Part shown: positions 12,930-60,114 of the stretch, piece after piece
Layout of the letters: each line of letters starts with the position of its first letter
How positions within the stretch are numbered: position 1 is the first letter of the stretch
NCBI RefSeq assembly: GCF_032884065.1
Contig: NC_088882.1
Location: 37,554,519-37,618,518 of the forward strand
Direction: 5' to 3'
DNA length: 64,000 bases
From: Artemia franciscana
Taxonomy: Eukaryota; Arthropoda; Branchiopoda; Anostraca; Artemiidae
Position numbers and translations under genes: made by a program
Notes under the pieces: model-generated
What the model saw: only the letters and a program-made list of their open reading frames with translations
What the model was told of the DNA's origin: nothing
The model's database searches: none

Positions 12930-13420
12930 TCCCTGACACGCATACCAATTTTATTGTCCTAGGACGTCCAGAAGCACCGAATTTGCCAAAGCACTGACGC
13001 CCCCCCCCCAAAGAGAGCGGATCTAGTCCTGTTATGACAATCACGCATCTAGAGCTTGTGCTTATTCTCGAGCTCACCAAAGCACTAGAAATCCCCCTAA
13101 CTCCCCCAAAAAGATTGGATCTGTTCCGGTTATGTCAATCACGTATCTAGGACTTGAGCTTATTCTTCCGACCAGGTTTCATTCCGATTTCTCCACTCTA
13201 ATCGTATTCCAAGATTTCCGGTTCCCCCTCCAACTCCCTCCAATATCACAGGAGCCGGTTGGCATTTAAAAAAAGAGCTCTGAGACACGAGATCTTTCTA
13301 AATATGAAATTTCCCTAAGATCCGATAACCCATTCGTAAGTTAAAAATACCTCATTTTTTTCTAATTTTCCCGATTTAACCATCTTTCACTCCCCCCTTA
13401 ACTCCCCCCTAACCATCTTT
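12930..13420 (-). repeat. Inverted copies of the 294-bp repeat
   Basis: The plus strand reads GTAAGTTAAAAATACCTCAT at 13338, together with AGCTTATTCTTCCGACCAGG and GATCTGTTCCGGTTATGTCA, the reverse complement of the unit at 1010-1560. It separates two parts of the exon-end-derived array. Confidence 0.75.
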
Positions 13421-13882
13421 CACCTTATCTAAGAAAACGTTTCAAACACAATAAAAAGATTGATGTCTAATAAGGGTTTCTGACGTCAGAAAAATAGATT
13501 TTTTTGAACTTATTAGACCTCTAGTTGAATTGAAGGTTGAATTATTTAATCTATTGGTGATTAAAGCTGCCTGATACAGCTGCCAACTTTCATCCTCCAA
13601 GCTAATCTGGAAATGCCCGAACTAGCAAAACTGGGACCAACAGACATACAGACAGACAGAAATTGCGATCGCTCGGTAAATACTAAGTGCCATGAAAAAA
13701 AGAAATAAAGAATAAAAAAAATAAAAGAAAAAAGAAGTAAAACTAGATGAAAAATGAACAAAAAAAAATTGGATTGTCTCTTTTGGATTTGAAGATAGGT
13801 CATATTAATAATAACAAAGAGCAAAATAAAGAATGAGACAAAATAAAATAAATAAAAATGAACAAGAAACAAATAACTGAAC

Positions 13883-48182
<34,300 letters not shown>

Positions 48183-48746
48183 AACTTAATCTCAATAAGT
48201 AGAATTGTATATTCAAACTTCCACATTCACATGCCAAAGATATACTAAAATAAAAAACAACAGGTTATCTTGTGAGCAACTACAAGCCCCGCCTTTTTAT
48301 CTAAGCTCCACCTTAACTTAAATAACCTCTTGTTATTGGTTAATATAGCTTTTATTCAGAGACTACTGTCTTAAAGAAATGCAAAGCCTTTTATTTCTCC
48401 AGCGAATTAAGAAAGATTAGAATTATTCTCGACCAGGTCGGAACTAAATTATGCTTTGACACAATTGAGCTAGCGGGTCGTAAACACGGGTGTTAGATTA
48501 CAAAAATGTAGAGGGGCGAGGACTTTTCTAATGATTTTTTTTTTATTTTAGAAAGAGAATATTTTTCAATGAGAATAGCCTATCAAAATAAAAATTTTCA
48601 AGATCTTAGGGGAGAATAAAATTTAAAATGGAGCGGGGGGGATTTTACACCCATGCGTCAATTGGTATCCCTGGCCATCAAAATAAACACTAGGAAGAAA
48701 ATATCCAGAAATAATTCCTTCTTTTCTATGTAAAATGTGGTAAAAC

Positions 48747-49370
48747 TCTAGTTAATTGACTTCTTGCTATCTCGGAGAGGGTTTAGGTTAGGAAAATGAA
48801 ACTTTCAGCGATGGGTTTACATGCTAAAGTATGTCCCGGGAAGTTATTTTAAAGTACTCACCTCCGCTTCTTCTCCCTCTTGAGGGTCCTGAAATTTGCC
48901 TACATGACAGGTCTATACCTATTGAAATTTTGACAAAACAATATTTTACCTTAATTTTCAGTTACTAGTTCCCTTTTCTCTACCTTTAGTTCTAAAAATG
49001 CAATTCCTGTTATTTGGGTAGAATTTTGAGCCATATCAATGTTTTTTTTCAAAATTTAGGAAATGTATTTGCGTATCTTTAAAATCTTTTAAAATGGAAT
49101 TGATCAAAGTTATGAAGCTGAAAACAATTTTGTTGTACTTCAATTAAGCAGAAGATCTATTTTGCAAGGTTTCACTTCTATAACACACATATTTTTAAAG
49201 GTCTTCAAAGGTCAGGGCCCCCTAGAGGGAGATGGAGTGGAGATAGTTGCTTCAAAATACCTTCCCGGGGCATACTTTAGTCTGTAGATTCATCCCTGAA
49301 AGTTTCATTCTCCTAACCTAAACCCTTTCTGAGATAGCAAGAAGTCAATTAACTAGAATTTTAACGTAAA
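48747..49370. repeat. Long inverted repeat (fold-back element)
   Basis: Left arm 48747-48905 (GTTAATTGACTTCTTGCTAT, GGTTTAGGTTAGGAAAATGA, AAGTATGTCCCGGGAAG) is mirrored at 49200-49370 (CTTCCCGGGGCATACTTTAG, CTCCTAACCTAAACCC, GCAAGAAGTCAATTAACTAG). The ~300-bp centre is AT-rich and only weakly symmetric. No ORF. Confidence 0.85.
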
Positions 49371-49539
49371 ATTACTTAAAAAACCAAATTGTCCTCATAG
49401 ATTTCGAAAAACACATAAGTGAAACAACAAAATTCTTGCCTTCTACATTATCATGGATTAGCACCCCCTCTTCCTGGGACTTAAAAAATTTTATAGAAGA
49501 AAATCAGCCTCCCTCTCTTGACTTCGGAAAAAAATTGGT

Positions 49540-49939
49540 ACTTGTGTATTATTCAGAACAGACTCAATAAGTGAAGTTAGGTTCTTCCGTGAAACAAACT
49601 ACGATGCTGGTACATTTTAATTAGGTAAACCAACCCTAAATGTTCCTTCTCGTAAGAGTATAAAGTAATTTTGTGTCCATTGACGCACTGTTTTGTAGTG
49701 GCCAACAACCCCTTATCCTGGAAAAATACAATTGCCTCTTTTTCAGTCTTTGGCAAATCCCAAATTTTCATTTCAGAATCCATGTTCAGACGCTATCTTC
49801 TATCTCACTATGCGTAGCAAATTCAATTGAGTTTTGTCTTTGTGGCTATGAAACCGGATTTTCTCATAAAATGTACTTGCATCGTAGTTTATAAGAGCCT
49901 AACTTCACTTATTGAGTGTGTTCTGAATAATACACAAGT
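49540..49939. mobile_element. 400-bp inverted-terminal element carrying a transposase zinc-ribbon ORF (copy 1)
   Basis: The ends are long inverted repeats (ACTTGTGTATTATTCAGAAC and CTCAATAAGTGAAGTTAG, mirrored at 49890-49939). Inside, a minus-strand ORF (49577-49783) reads MDSEMKIWDLPKTEKEAIVF, FQDKGLLATTKQCVNGHK and ITLYSYEKEH. The F(L)Q-KGLL-x-C-x-NGH pattern is the N-terminal zinc-binding region of IS1595/ISXO2- and Merlin-like DDE transposases. No catalytic domain is present, so the element is non-autonomous. Confidence 0.72.
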
Positions 49940-51344
49940 AACGAAAATACCTTGGTTTGGGTTTGAGCTTGCTTTTCTTTGACTCTAGGCTCACAGTGGT
50001 ACCAACTCACGAAAATGTTTGGGGGGAGTAAAACGTGTTTTTAAAAATCTAAGGTGCAATGTAATTTTATCAATGAAAATTCCAAAAAAAGGATGTTAAC
50101 AATGAAAAGAACAAAAAAGGGTATTAATCGAAATCTAAAAGGTAGAGGGTGAGCCTAGAAGTGGAAAATGATAATTCGCCAATAGGAGCCACTGTAGGTT
50201 TAAAGACACAATTTTAATAATTTAAGTAATATTTGAAGCCATATTAGGATTTATTTTTTAATTTAAGACACGATTTTCAAATTCTTTACAACCCTGCAAA
50301 TCCGAATTGAGCAAGGTATGTTTCAAAACACACCTTGCTCTGTATAAGTTGTAGATTCTGAAAACTCCATTTTTTGTTACATAATGTTTATGCATAATCA
50401 TCGGAGGTGAGTCTCCTTCGGAGAGGATATTGGCGGAGATGGATATTTCAAAAGAATTTTCTATGGCACAATTAACAACTAGAAATATTCCTGAAAGTTT
50501 TCTTCCCCCAACTCAAACGCTTTGTAAGAAGGCAAAATTTTCATATAATTTTAAACAAAACGGGCCTCATACAATGAAGTATCATTTTTAATGGAAATGA
50601 ACTCCATACGCAGTTACGTGATTTTTAGTAGTGGCGGGCGCCAAATTTAAAAAGAAGAAAGATGGTGAAAAATCAGCAAAAAATTAAATCTAACAACACA
50701 TGGCAACAAACAGCTTAAGAGGGTGTTGCTTTTCTTTAAAGTCGTTATTGTATTTGGAAATAAAAGTAGTGTTAATGTTTGAATTTGTAAGAACACAAAG
50801 TGTTGTCAAATTTAAAGAGCTTCTTTTGCCTATTTTAACGGTTCAACATGGCAATACTGATGAAAATGTAGAACTACCTAAAGAATTCATAATTTTCTTA
50901 GAACTAAAAGAAAATCTCAGGTAACTGCGTTTTTCATCCAGCAAAAATTCGAGGGGAGATTGAATTTGTTTCCCTTTTAATTTTGAAAACAACTTTTTTG
51001 GTATTTTAATAAAAACAAGTTCCTTTTTTGTATTCTCATTTCAAACGAATGAAAAAACAACAACAAAATTTCAACCCCCCATAGACCCTGAAAAGATTAT
51101 CTCCCTGTATTTTCGTGAAGTTCGGGTGAAATGTTTTTTTTTTGTCCTGACTGTAAATCTAAAGAAAATGATCATTCATTTACTATAATCACTTAAAGCT
51201 CATGAAATAATCAAAGTCATCTAAAGTGTTACACCATTTAATTCCTATGTAAGTCTTTACCTTCTTGTCTCAGCATCTTATAGTTGCTCCATAGTCTACC
51301 CCCCTGAAATAAGAGGTAAGCAATACAAGTTGTAATCATACCAG

Positions 51345-52990
51345 TTTCCGTGTAACTCAGCCCTTCCTACTTTAACTCAATCCCTGTGCAATTCAATTCT
51401 CATTTAACTCGAGCCTATTTAACTGAACCCCATTTAACGCAACTTCTGTTTAACTTATCCCTTTTCCACTCATTTAACTCGACCCATTTAACACAACTCC
51501 CGTTTAACTTAAACCTGCTCCACACAATCCGTGTGCTATTATTTTCCCATTTAACTCGACCCCATTTAACTCAACTCCCAATTGAGTCAAACAACTTAAC
51601 TCTGTTCAATTCAATCTGTTTGCAATTAAATTCTCATTTAACTCGACCTCATTTAGCTCAGCCCTCGTTTAACTTAACCCTGTCATCTTAATCCGTGCGC
51701 AATTATTTCCTCATTTAACTCAACTCCATTTAATTCAAATTCCGTTTAAGTTAACCCTGTTCAACTGCATATGTGTGTAATTCAATTCTCATTTAAATCA
51801 ACTTCCATTTAACTTAACCCTTTTCTACTCAATCTGTGTGCAATGATTTTCTTATTGAACTCGACTCCATTTAACTCAACCCCTGTTTAACTTAATCCTG
51901 TTCCACTCACTCCGTGTGCAATTATTTCCTCATTTAACTAAAACCCATTTAACTCAACTTCCATTTAACTTAACCCTGTTCCACTCAATCTGTGTGCAAT
52001 GATTTTCTCATTTAACTCGACTCCATTTCACTCAACACCCGTTTAACTTAAATCTGTTCAACTCAATCCGTGTGCAAATAAATTCTCATATAACTGGACC
52101 CCATGTAGCTCAGCCCTTGTTTAACTTAATCCTGTTCAACTGAATACGTGTGCAATTCAGTTCTCATTTAACTCGATTCCATTTAACTTAACTCGCATTT
52201 TACTTAACCCTTTTCCACTCAATCTGTGTGCAATGATTTTCTCATTTTTATCATCTCCATTTAACTCAACTCCCGTTTAACTTAACCCTGCTCCACACAA
52301 TCAGCGTAAATTTATTTCCCCATTTAACTCGAACCTATTTAACCCAACTCCCAGTTGAGTCAAACAGCTTAACCCTGTTCAATTCAATCCGTGTGCAATT
52401 AAATTCTCATTTAACTCGACCCCATTCAGCTCAACTCTCGTTTAACTTAACCCTGTTCAACTCAATCCGTAAGCGATTATTTCCTCATTTAACCCAACTC
52501 CATCCAAGTCAAATTCCGTTGAACTTTAACACTCAATCTGTGTGCGATGATTTTCTCATTTAACTCGACTCCATTTACCTCAACTCCCGTTTAACTTAAT
52601 CCTGTTCCACTCAATTCGTGCGCAATTATTTCCTCATTTAACCCAACCCCATTTAGGTCAAATCCCCTTTAACTTTAACATTAAATCTGTGTGCAATTCA
52701 ATTCTCATTTAACTCAACTTCCATTTGACTTAACCCTTTTCCACTCAATCTGTGTGCAATGATTTTCTCATTGAACTCGACTCCATTTAACTAACTCCTG
52801 TTTAACTTAACCCTGTTCCACTCGATTCGTGTGCAATTCAATTCTCATTCAACTCAACCCCCGTTAAACTCAACCCTGTTCAACTCAATCCGTATGCAAT
52901 TCAATTATCACTGAACTCGATCCCATTTAACTCAACTCCCATTTAATATAACCACTATTCGACTCAACGCAAATTCAAGTCCACCTAAAT
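51345..52990. repeat. 78-bp minisatellite built of ~16-bp sub-repeats
   Basis: About 20 units occur here. A unit reads TCATTTAACTCGACTCCATT, TAACTCAACTCCCGTTTAAC, TTAACCCTGTTCCACTCAAT, CTGTGTGCAATGATTTTC. AATCTGTGTG recurs at 51831 and 51987 (2 x 78 bp) with the intermediate variant at 51910. Inside a unit, five ~16-bp segments of the form (A/G)TTTAACTYAACYCC are visible. The 101-codon ORF at 51386-51691 (HLTRPHLTQLPFNL-type repeats) is a by-product. Confidence 0.92.
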
Positions 52991-53605
52991 TCAACTAAAT
53001 CTCTGCAACTGGTTAGATTAGGCCGAATTGGAGGAGGGGCAGATTTCCCTTGGTTGACGACTTCTAAAGGACACATGCTAATAAAATAGAAGTAGTGGCG
53101 TTAGGTCATTATTTTATGCTCTTCCATATATTATGGTCACTTCCCTGACAATGCATCTACCATTAATGATTCCAGATACATAGCGCTAAGATATACATGA
53201 AAAAATTAAAATAAAAAACTAAAAATAAAATTCTTAGTACATATTATTACACAATGTTTCTATTAATCAGATTATCATTGTCCTTCATTGTTATTGACAC
53301 TATTAAATTACTTCTAATAATATTTTCATCCAACAATTGTATTAGGATTTCTCGGCGGAAAGGTTTTTACAGGGTCAAGAATTCGAGAAAACCCTCTAAC
53401 TAAGAAGACATGAGTTATCACGACATAAAGAACAACGGAGAAATCATTATTCAGGAGGAGGGAATGCATTTACGGAAAAGCGACCAAGATGATTGGAAAG
53501 ATCGAAAAGTTTGTGTTTTCTACAATCTAATGGTAGTAGCCTACTTTTATTTGCATGTTTCCTTTACATGTGATCAACGCCAGCGATCTTACCTAATTCG
53601 GTTGA

Positions 53606-53735
53606 ATTGAATTGTGTTGACCTGAAGGTATATTGAATTACATGGAGGTTAAGTCAAACCGGGGTTGACTTGAACGAGGATTGAGCTAAATAAATTGAAT
53701 TTATCGGGGATTGAATTTCACGCACACCAGTAGCA
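53606..53735 (-). repeat. Inverted fragment of the TTTAACT minisatellite family
   Basis: The reverse complement reads GTTCAAGTCAACCCCGGTTT, then GACTTAACCTCCATGTAATT and so on, the same ~16-bp sub-repeat (TTYAACTYAACCCC) as the array ending 600 bp to the left but on the other strand. Confidence 0.7.
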
Positions 53736-54081
53736 TCATATCATGATGGCTATTTTTAGATCCACCCCTATGTGGATCTTATACAAACCACGGGCAACAG
53801 AATTTAAATTTTTATCAGACTTGGAAAATTTTTTCACTTACCAAGTCTCTTTATTATCATTTCACATGCGTCTCAATCGGCAAATCAAGCAAATTGGCCA
53901 ATATGAAATTTCTATGGAAGCCAACCATCGGGCCCTGGCAACATTGCCTTGGTGACGCAGAAATTACTTCAAGCCTCAGGCCCACCTGTTCTTAGTTCGG
54001 TACTGTAGATCATTTGCCCCCCCCCCTCCCGTGCGCCTCAAGATCCAGCATCAATCCAAACAAGGTGGTAAGCAAAAGGGT

Positions 54082-54494
54082 ACTTGTGTATTATAATTAA
54101 CAAACTCAATAAGTGAAGTTAGGTTCTTTCGTGAAACAAACTACGATGCAGGCACATTTTAATGAAGTATTTTATATATAGAGGTGGTTAAGTTAGGTTA
54201 AGCTCTTTTTTCCAAACATGGCCTATTGTTACACTTCCAAAAATGTTCCTTCTCATAAGAATATAAAGTCACATTGTGTCCATTGACGCACTGTTTTGAT
54301 GTGGGCAACAACCTCTTATCCAGGAAAAATATAATTGCCTCTTTTTCAATCTTTGGCAAATCCCAAATCTTCTTTTCAAAATTCATGTTCAGACACTATC
54401 TTTTATCACTATACGTTGCAAACTAAATTGAGTTTTGTCTTTGTGGCTATGAAGCCGGATTTTCTCGGCACAATTCTTGAGTGTGTTCTGAATT
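54082..54494. mobile_element. Second copy of the zinc-ribbon MITE-like element
   Basis: The left end (ACTTGTGTATTATAATTAAC, CTCAATAAGTGAAGTTAGGT) matches the copy at 49540-49939; the right end is eroded (TTGAGTGTGTTCTGAA). The minus-strand ORF 54198-54386 reads MNFEKKIWDLPKIEKEAIIF, FLDKRLLPTSKQCVNGHN and then WKCNNRPCLEK, preserving the second Cys pair (C-x4-C) of the zinc ribbon that copy 1 lacks. Confidence 0.72.
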
Positions 54495-55876
54495 TCACTA
54501 GAGGGAGCGTGACGTTTAGAAACGATACTCGAGATGGTGTAAGGGACCTACACATTTTTTAACATCAAACTACAGAGCAAACTGTTTTCTTCTTTCCGGA
54601 AGTTTTCTAATGTCCTACTCCCTAATATTATATCTTTGATTGAATTTCCTACTATTCCCACTCTGCTTCTCTCTTACGCTTTGATTTTCACCCAGTTTGA
54701 TTTTTCAATCTTCACATCCTTCAATCATAAACCCTAGAAAGTCATAGACTAACCGAAGGTAAAGCTAAATCTGGAGATCGACTATATCTTCACTACAAAA
54801 TAAAAATTGAGAATAAAAAACAAAAAACAAAAAATAAAAACAAAAAAAAATCACTTTGTGTTAATTGAAAGTTTCTTTTATTAAAAAATTACTATCATCA
54901 TTTAACAGCAAAACTCACCTATAAATCATCTGCCTAAAAGTTACAGCAATTGAGAACAAATTTCAGATCAACCTGAAAAATCGTCGATTTTAGACACTGA
55001 CTGGACAGTTTATCCTTCTCATTTCTATAATTTGATTACTGTACTACAAGTAGGGCGCTGTTCTCCACGTCGTTTTCAAAAAAATTTATTTCCTGTAAAA
55101 GAAACATTTATAAAGGAGTCCCTTTTTAGACAAATTGCAAACCAAAACTTTCCGATCTAGAACTATTGGCACCAATCTTAACATAGCTTACTAATTTCAC
55201 TCATTTAAGAATAAAGAATATTAGCTTCCAGTAACCATGCCCCCTTTGAATAGGTTGTGGATACCCCCCCCCTCTATAAAATAGGTATGTTGGTCAGAAT
55301 GCCGATAATCACAGGTGGATTCAGAATAGAAACATTTGCGTTCATTAACATTCTTAAATTCCTTACGTCTACCACTGTTTGCTGTCTATTTTCTACTTTC
55401 TTGTTGATTATATCGGACGTTTTACATCGGTTCTGCGCATGAATTAAGATCTTAGCTTGCTATTGATATTTTGGATAAAATTTTGCCATAAATTTTAACA
55501 CTACTTTTACTTCAGAATGATGAATGGCGAATAATATTGAGACTGATCTAAAATGTGAATAATTTGTGGCCCTCCATAGGACTAAAGCCATCATGATCTT
55601 TATCATGTTAGAATCTTGAATACAGATGATTACTGATAGATCATTGTGTTACATTTTGTTTTACCTGATTTTGATTTGCACACGGTTTTGATTTGTTCTT
55701 TATAAACTAAAATAAAAAAAGAATCAAGAATTACATTTGTTTCCCGAAAGAACTTCTATTGATCCAAAATTTGAATTGAGGTGTCTCCATGGTCGGGTAT
55801 TTTATACCATATCAGCACACACAAAAAAGATTATTTCGCCTTAAAAATCAATACAACCATGTTTTTCTTCAGAAAC

Positions 55877-56125
55877 TTATGGTCTTTGATAAGATACCTT
55901 TAAATCCCAGGCCAAAACTAAAAATCTAATTAATCCATCCCCTATCCAATATCCTCTCAAAGATTGAACAGGGTCCTTTAAGCCGTTAATTCCTCTTCCA
56001 GAGACATTGCAGATATGATATTTTGATAACCGGGAGTCATTCACTGTTTTTTGACTTAGCTTTAACGTTTCCCCCAAGCCACAATTAATGATCCACTTGC
56101 CCTGCGTATCCCCTAAAATTTTCAA
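55877..56125 (-). other. Unidentified 82-codon minus-strand ORF
   Basis: The ORF begins MKILGDTQGKWIINCGLGET, contains LSKYHICNVSGRGINGLKDP and ends LAWDLKVSYQRP. Its composition is not low-complexity and looks more protein-like than most frames here. I recognise no family, and no clear splice sites or neighbouring exons support it. It may be a transposon fragment or chance. Confidence 0.25.
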
Positions 56126-56860
56126 TTGAATATCTTAAGCTGGCAGCATATAGCGCCTTTTGATTAATGTAGCTACTCTACCGTGGATAGATTATAAATC
56201 TCCTATGAGCTAATAGTGCAGGAACACTGTTTATGTATGGATTTGAGTACAGCTTTGAATTTATTCACAGTGAAGTAGCGTTATTCACCCGGTTATCAAA
56301 ATTGAGCATTTGTAATCTAGAGAACGAATAGGGGATGGAGGTAAAAAATCAAGGAGTGCTGGGGGAGAGCAAGGGATTTTAAATATTATTTTTAATATTG
56401 GGAGTTCTTAAGAGAATAAGAATATTTTTGTCCTATGCCTAAAGATAAGTTCGTCCGAAAAATGGTCAAACATTTTTTATTTAAAGATATAAACTTATAA
56501 TTGTAAGCTTATAGGGCCATGGGAGCCATTACGCACAGAACAAAAAAAAATATTTCACCCGAAGTGTGTTGGAGGACATAACCATAGGAGGTGAAGCCTT
56601 ACGCAGATAACAAATTATCAGAGAATAATTTAGGCTATATCTGGTCTTGACGCCCAAAAGTTGGTACAAATTTTTTCGACTCTTGTGAGCCTATAGCCTA
56701 TAACTTACAAGATGGAACTTAGATTGGTACGGAGCTTTTAGGGTAAATAAGAGATCAAAGTAAACCTTAACAACGACAATACACATTGGTAAAAAGCAAA
56801 TACAGGCGTTAAAACCTCATTCGTCCACAGTCAATCTTTTTCGATCGAATAAAAAGAAAA

Positions 56861-56970
56861 ATTTTCAGGCAGTAGCAAATTCAATTTTTCTTAGCTTACT
56901 AACATTGTTTGTTCTGAGACATAATTCGTAGTTTTACAAAATTTTCAGGCAGTGGCAAATTCAATTTTCA
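56861..56970. repeat. 80-bp spaced direct repeat
   Basis: ATTTTCAGGCAGT(A/G)GCAAA followed by TTCAATTTT occurs at 56861 and exactly 80 bp later at 56941. Local duplication. Confidence 0.8.
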
Positions 56971-57433
56971 ATCTGATAAGCTCAAACATTCTGTTTTTTG
57001 GTAGCCTAACTAAGCAAAGACTAGCCGAGCCTTACTAAAAACCTTGCTAGTTAGCCTATAAAACAGTGGAGCCGAGACAGTGTGTCTCTTGTACAGGCTC
57101 TATTGATTTTACCAACATATTTCACATAATATACCCAAGCAAAAATACACAGAGACTAGAGGTAAGGAGCACAGCTAAGGGGAAGAACGATGCTCTCCCA
57201 AATTTATTTTATATTTTGGATTATGTTTTTAGCTTAATTCAGCTTATGTGTCTGCATTTGTTGGCACATTGGACAATTGTGTCACATATTCTTTGTATCC
57301 GCCCTCAAAACTCAAAGCCATAGCTGCACCTCTGACCAGAGAGTTTAAAAACAAAGGGCATTGCTCACAAATATGCAGATATTTTAATCTAATATATATG
57401 AAAAGCCTCAGCGCATATGAATTTTCTACATAT

Positions 57434-57647
<214 letters not shown>

Positions 57648-58879
57648 ACATGTATAATTTCTATTTGTGAAAATATAACTATGCCTTTAAATTTATATGC
57701 GAAATATCATTGGCTTTCATTAAAATGTATAAGATTACATAAGCTGCTTTGTTTCGTTAATATTTAAAACATACAATTATAAAGTCTATTAAAAACATTT
57801 AAAACTATCAAATAAAATAAAACAAATAAAAACTATCCAAAGGAATGAAGTAGCCTTATTTGTACTTTTTCAAATATTGTTAATATGAATATAATTTTCG
57901 AATTACCGCAAAGACGTTTTTATTCTCCTTTTTTCTACCACAAAGCAAATGTCATTTTTCTTGTTCTAATTTTCTATCAACATGTGGAAGTGTTGATTAA
58001 GTTAATAAATGGGCTGTTAATAAATAAGTTAATTAATGGGCTGTTTCAAAAAAATATGAAGTTTTTAAGGTAGTAGGCTACCAAACTGTCATCGGTATTT
58101 CCCCTCTGAACCGGGAAACAAACACGGAAAACTTTTTCTTCTATTCTTAAATTTGAGGTGCCACACATAATAAGCTATCTGATTTGCTAATAGTCTTCAA
58201 TCGAGGTTTAGATGAAAGTTATACTTCCCCTGAAAGGGTCAGCAGAGTTTAGGGACATCTCTTCCACGAAGATCATTCGGATCGAAGTTTAACGTCAGGT
58301 TAAGCTGTTTTTCCAATGCTCTATTCTCGGCGTCCCATTTTCAAGATAATTGGACCCAAAGTGAGTGCCTTCCTATTTGTCTTGTCGGTTGGACACTGGA
58401 AAGTGCAATATGAAAGAGCTCTAGAGAAGAAGGTGAATTTATGCACTTGTAAAAAACAGTCGTCATCACTACATCAAACTTCTCACTAAAAGACAGGAGA
58501 GTCGCGGGAAACGGAGGAATTGACCCTATTCTGGATCTTTTGGAATGGTGTCTAAAACGTTTTCGGGGTACCGGAATACAATAAGCATTGGAACTGGGCG
58601 TTGGATCTGATGCCAGACTTGTAAAGTGTGATGATCAAGCTGAGTTGTAGAAGGTTTTTGCGGTGATGGGTGATCCCTACCTTTCTTGCATGGGAAGTTC
58701 TTATCCGATCTCGGTGGTTTTAAAGAGATCTGTATAGAAATGAATTTCAAGGAGTCAAAGCTTGTTGACCTTCTTTATAGCTTCTTTCACGTAAATAAAG
58801 TTGGGGTCCACTTTCGATCGGGAGGTAATTAAGTTTTTTGTTCTCTATGCATTGAAACTTACCATCCAGGAATTGGACC

Positions 58880-60110
58880 ACTTTTCAATTCCAAACGATC
58901 CGTCTGCAGAGGCAAGAAGGCTTGGACTGACTCTCCATGTTTTAAGATGACCACATGTATCGCAGTATCATTGGCGCAAAGAGCTCAAAAGGTTATCTCC
59001 CATGTCATTTATGTAAAAAGTGAAGAATGCGGGTCCCAATTTACTACCCTAGGGTACTCCTACCTTAACTGGATAATGAAGCGAATTGAAACTGTAAACA
59101 ACAACCCGCAGTGAAAGAGCAGAAAGAAAGGTTTCAATCACCTTTAAAAGACATCTTCTGACACAATACACGTGAAGTTTCTTCAGTATGCGACGATGCC
59201 ATACTCTATCAAAAGCTTTAGAAAGGTCAAATGGCAATAAACTAATGCCGTATCCTTTTGCTAGAAGGTGGAATCCATATTCGGAAATCCGTCAGGCAGA
59301 ATCCTTGTTAGCGGTCGCCTAAAAGGTCACCTGGCTCGAGGCACTGATAAAGTGAATTATTAGAATGATTTTCGTTAATTTCCTTGATGCAAGAGAGGAG
59401 GAAAATAGGCTTTTATGGGCCCAGCCTCATTGGATAACCCTTTGGCTTAAGTATAGGAATGACAAAGGCAAATTTCAATACGCGTCGAAAGGTTCCAGAG
59501 GAAAAACAGAGCCGGAAAAGCAATGACAAAGGTCAAACCAGTTCGGCACTGCATGACTTCAAGACGACATCTGGTATACCGTCAAGAACCGTGGATTTGA
59601 TCACATTAGGAATATGCAGAATGCGAAGGACTTTAGGAACATAATGGATCACTTGATAATGGATAATATCAGTTCCATCTCGGAAATCAGGGACTTCTTT
59701 AACGTAGTCGTCTAGATTTGAGAATTCAGCAAACGCCTTGGCAAGAGCTCCAGCCTTTGCCTGTGGGTCTTGCACGATAGCTCCCGTCACTTGTTTTTAG
59801 AGAAGGAGTTGAAGTTCCTTTAGATGACAATACATTGCCCCTCTTCTACATTGTCCCCCGGCTCATTTGTCCAGAGGAAGTTTGGAACTTGGCGGCAAAT
59901 TTCTTTTTGTACTGAACTTGTGATTGTCAAATAATGCGAGATGTATCTTTACGGGCTTTTATGAAGTTAAATCTGTCCTTTTCGGTCTTTGAGAATAGCA
60001 ATCGCTTGTGAGCCTTTCGTTTTGTTCAAATAGCCTCTGTGCAGTGGGTATTGAGACAAGGTTTGTCCTTTCTGGACACCTGGATCCGCTTAAATGGGAT
60101 AAAGCTTGCG
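58880..60110 (-). pseudogene. CR1/Jockey-group LINE RT fragment, inverted
   Basis: Read on the minus strand from right to left: a pre-RT region (KTEKDRFNFIKARKDTSRII, KKKFAAKF; ~59870-60010); TGAIVQDPQAKAGALAKAFA, LRILHIPNVIKSTVLDGIPD and VVLKSCSAELV (59533-59790); MPFDLSKAFDRVWHRRILKK (RT motif A, ~59180-59240); VGVP, a TAG in place of Gln, then GSKLGPAFFTFYINDMGD (~58990-59060); and ANDTAIHV (~58960), the position of the ADD catalytic motif, here with Asn for the first Asp. Frames change repeatedly and catalytic residues are lost, so it is a fossil. Confidence 0.87.
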
Positions 60111-60114
60111 ATAG

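Larger units (their letters stand above)
54500..57430. other. AT-rich stretch without recognised genes
   Basis: Contains the unidentified ORF at 55877-56125 and the 80-bp repeat at 56861. I see no LIM, homeobox or other known domain, and no transposon core. Confidence 0.5.

Noticed and set aside
48850..48905. Possible extra Awh exon ending GAAGCGGAG|GTGAGT
   Set aside because: It lies in the left arm of the long inverted repeat, and a related sequence occurs in the right arm, so it is repeat sequence.
51386..51691. 101-codon ORF with HLTRPHLTQLP repeats
   Set aside because: It is produced by the 78-bp minisatellite; neighbouring units are not open.
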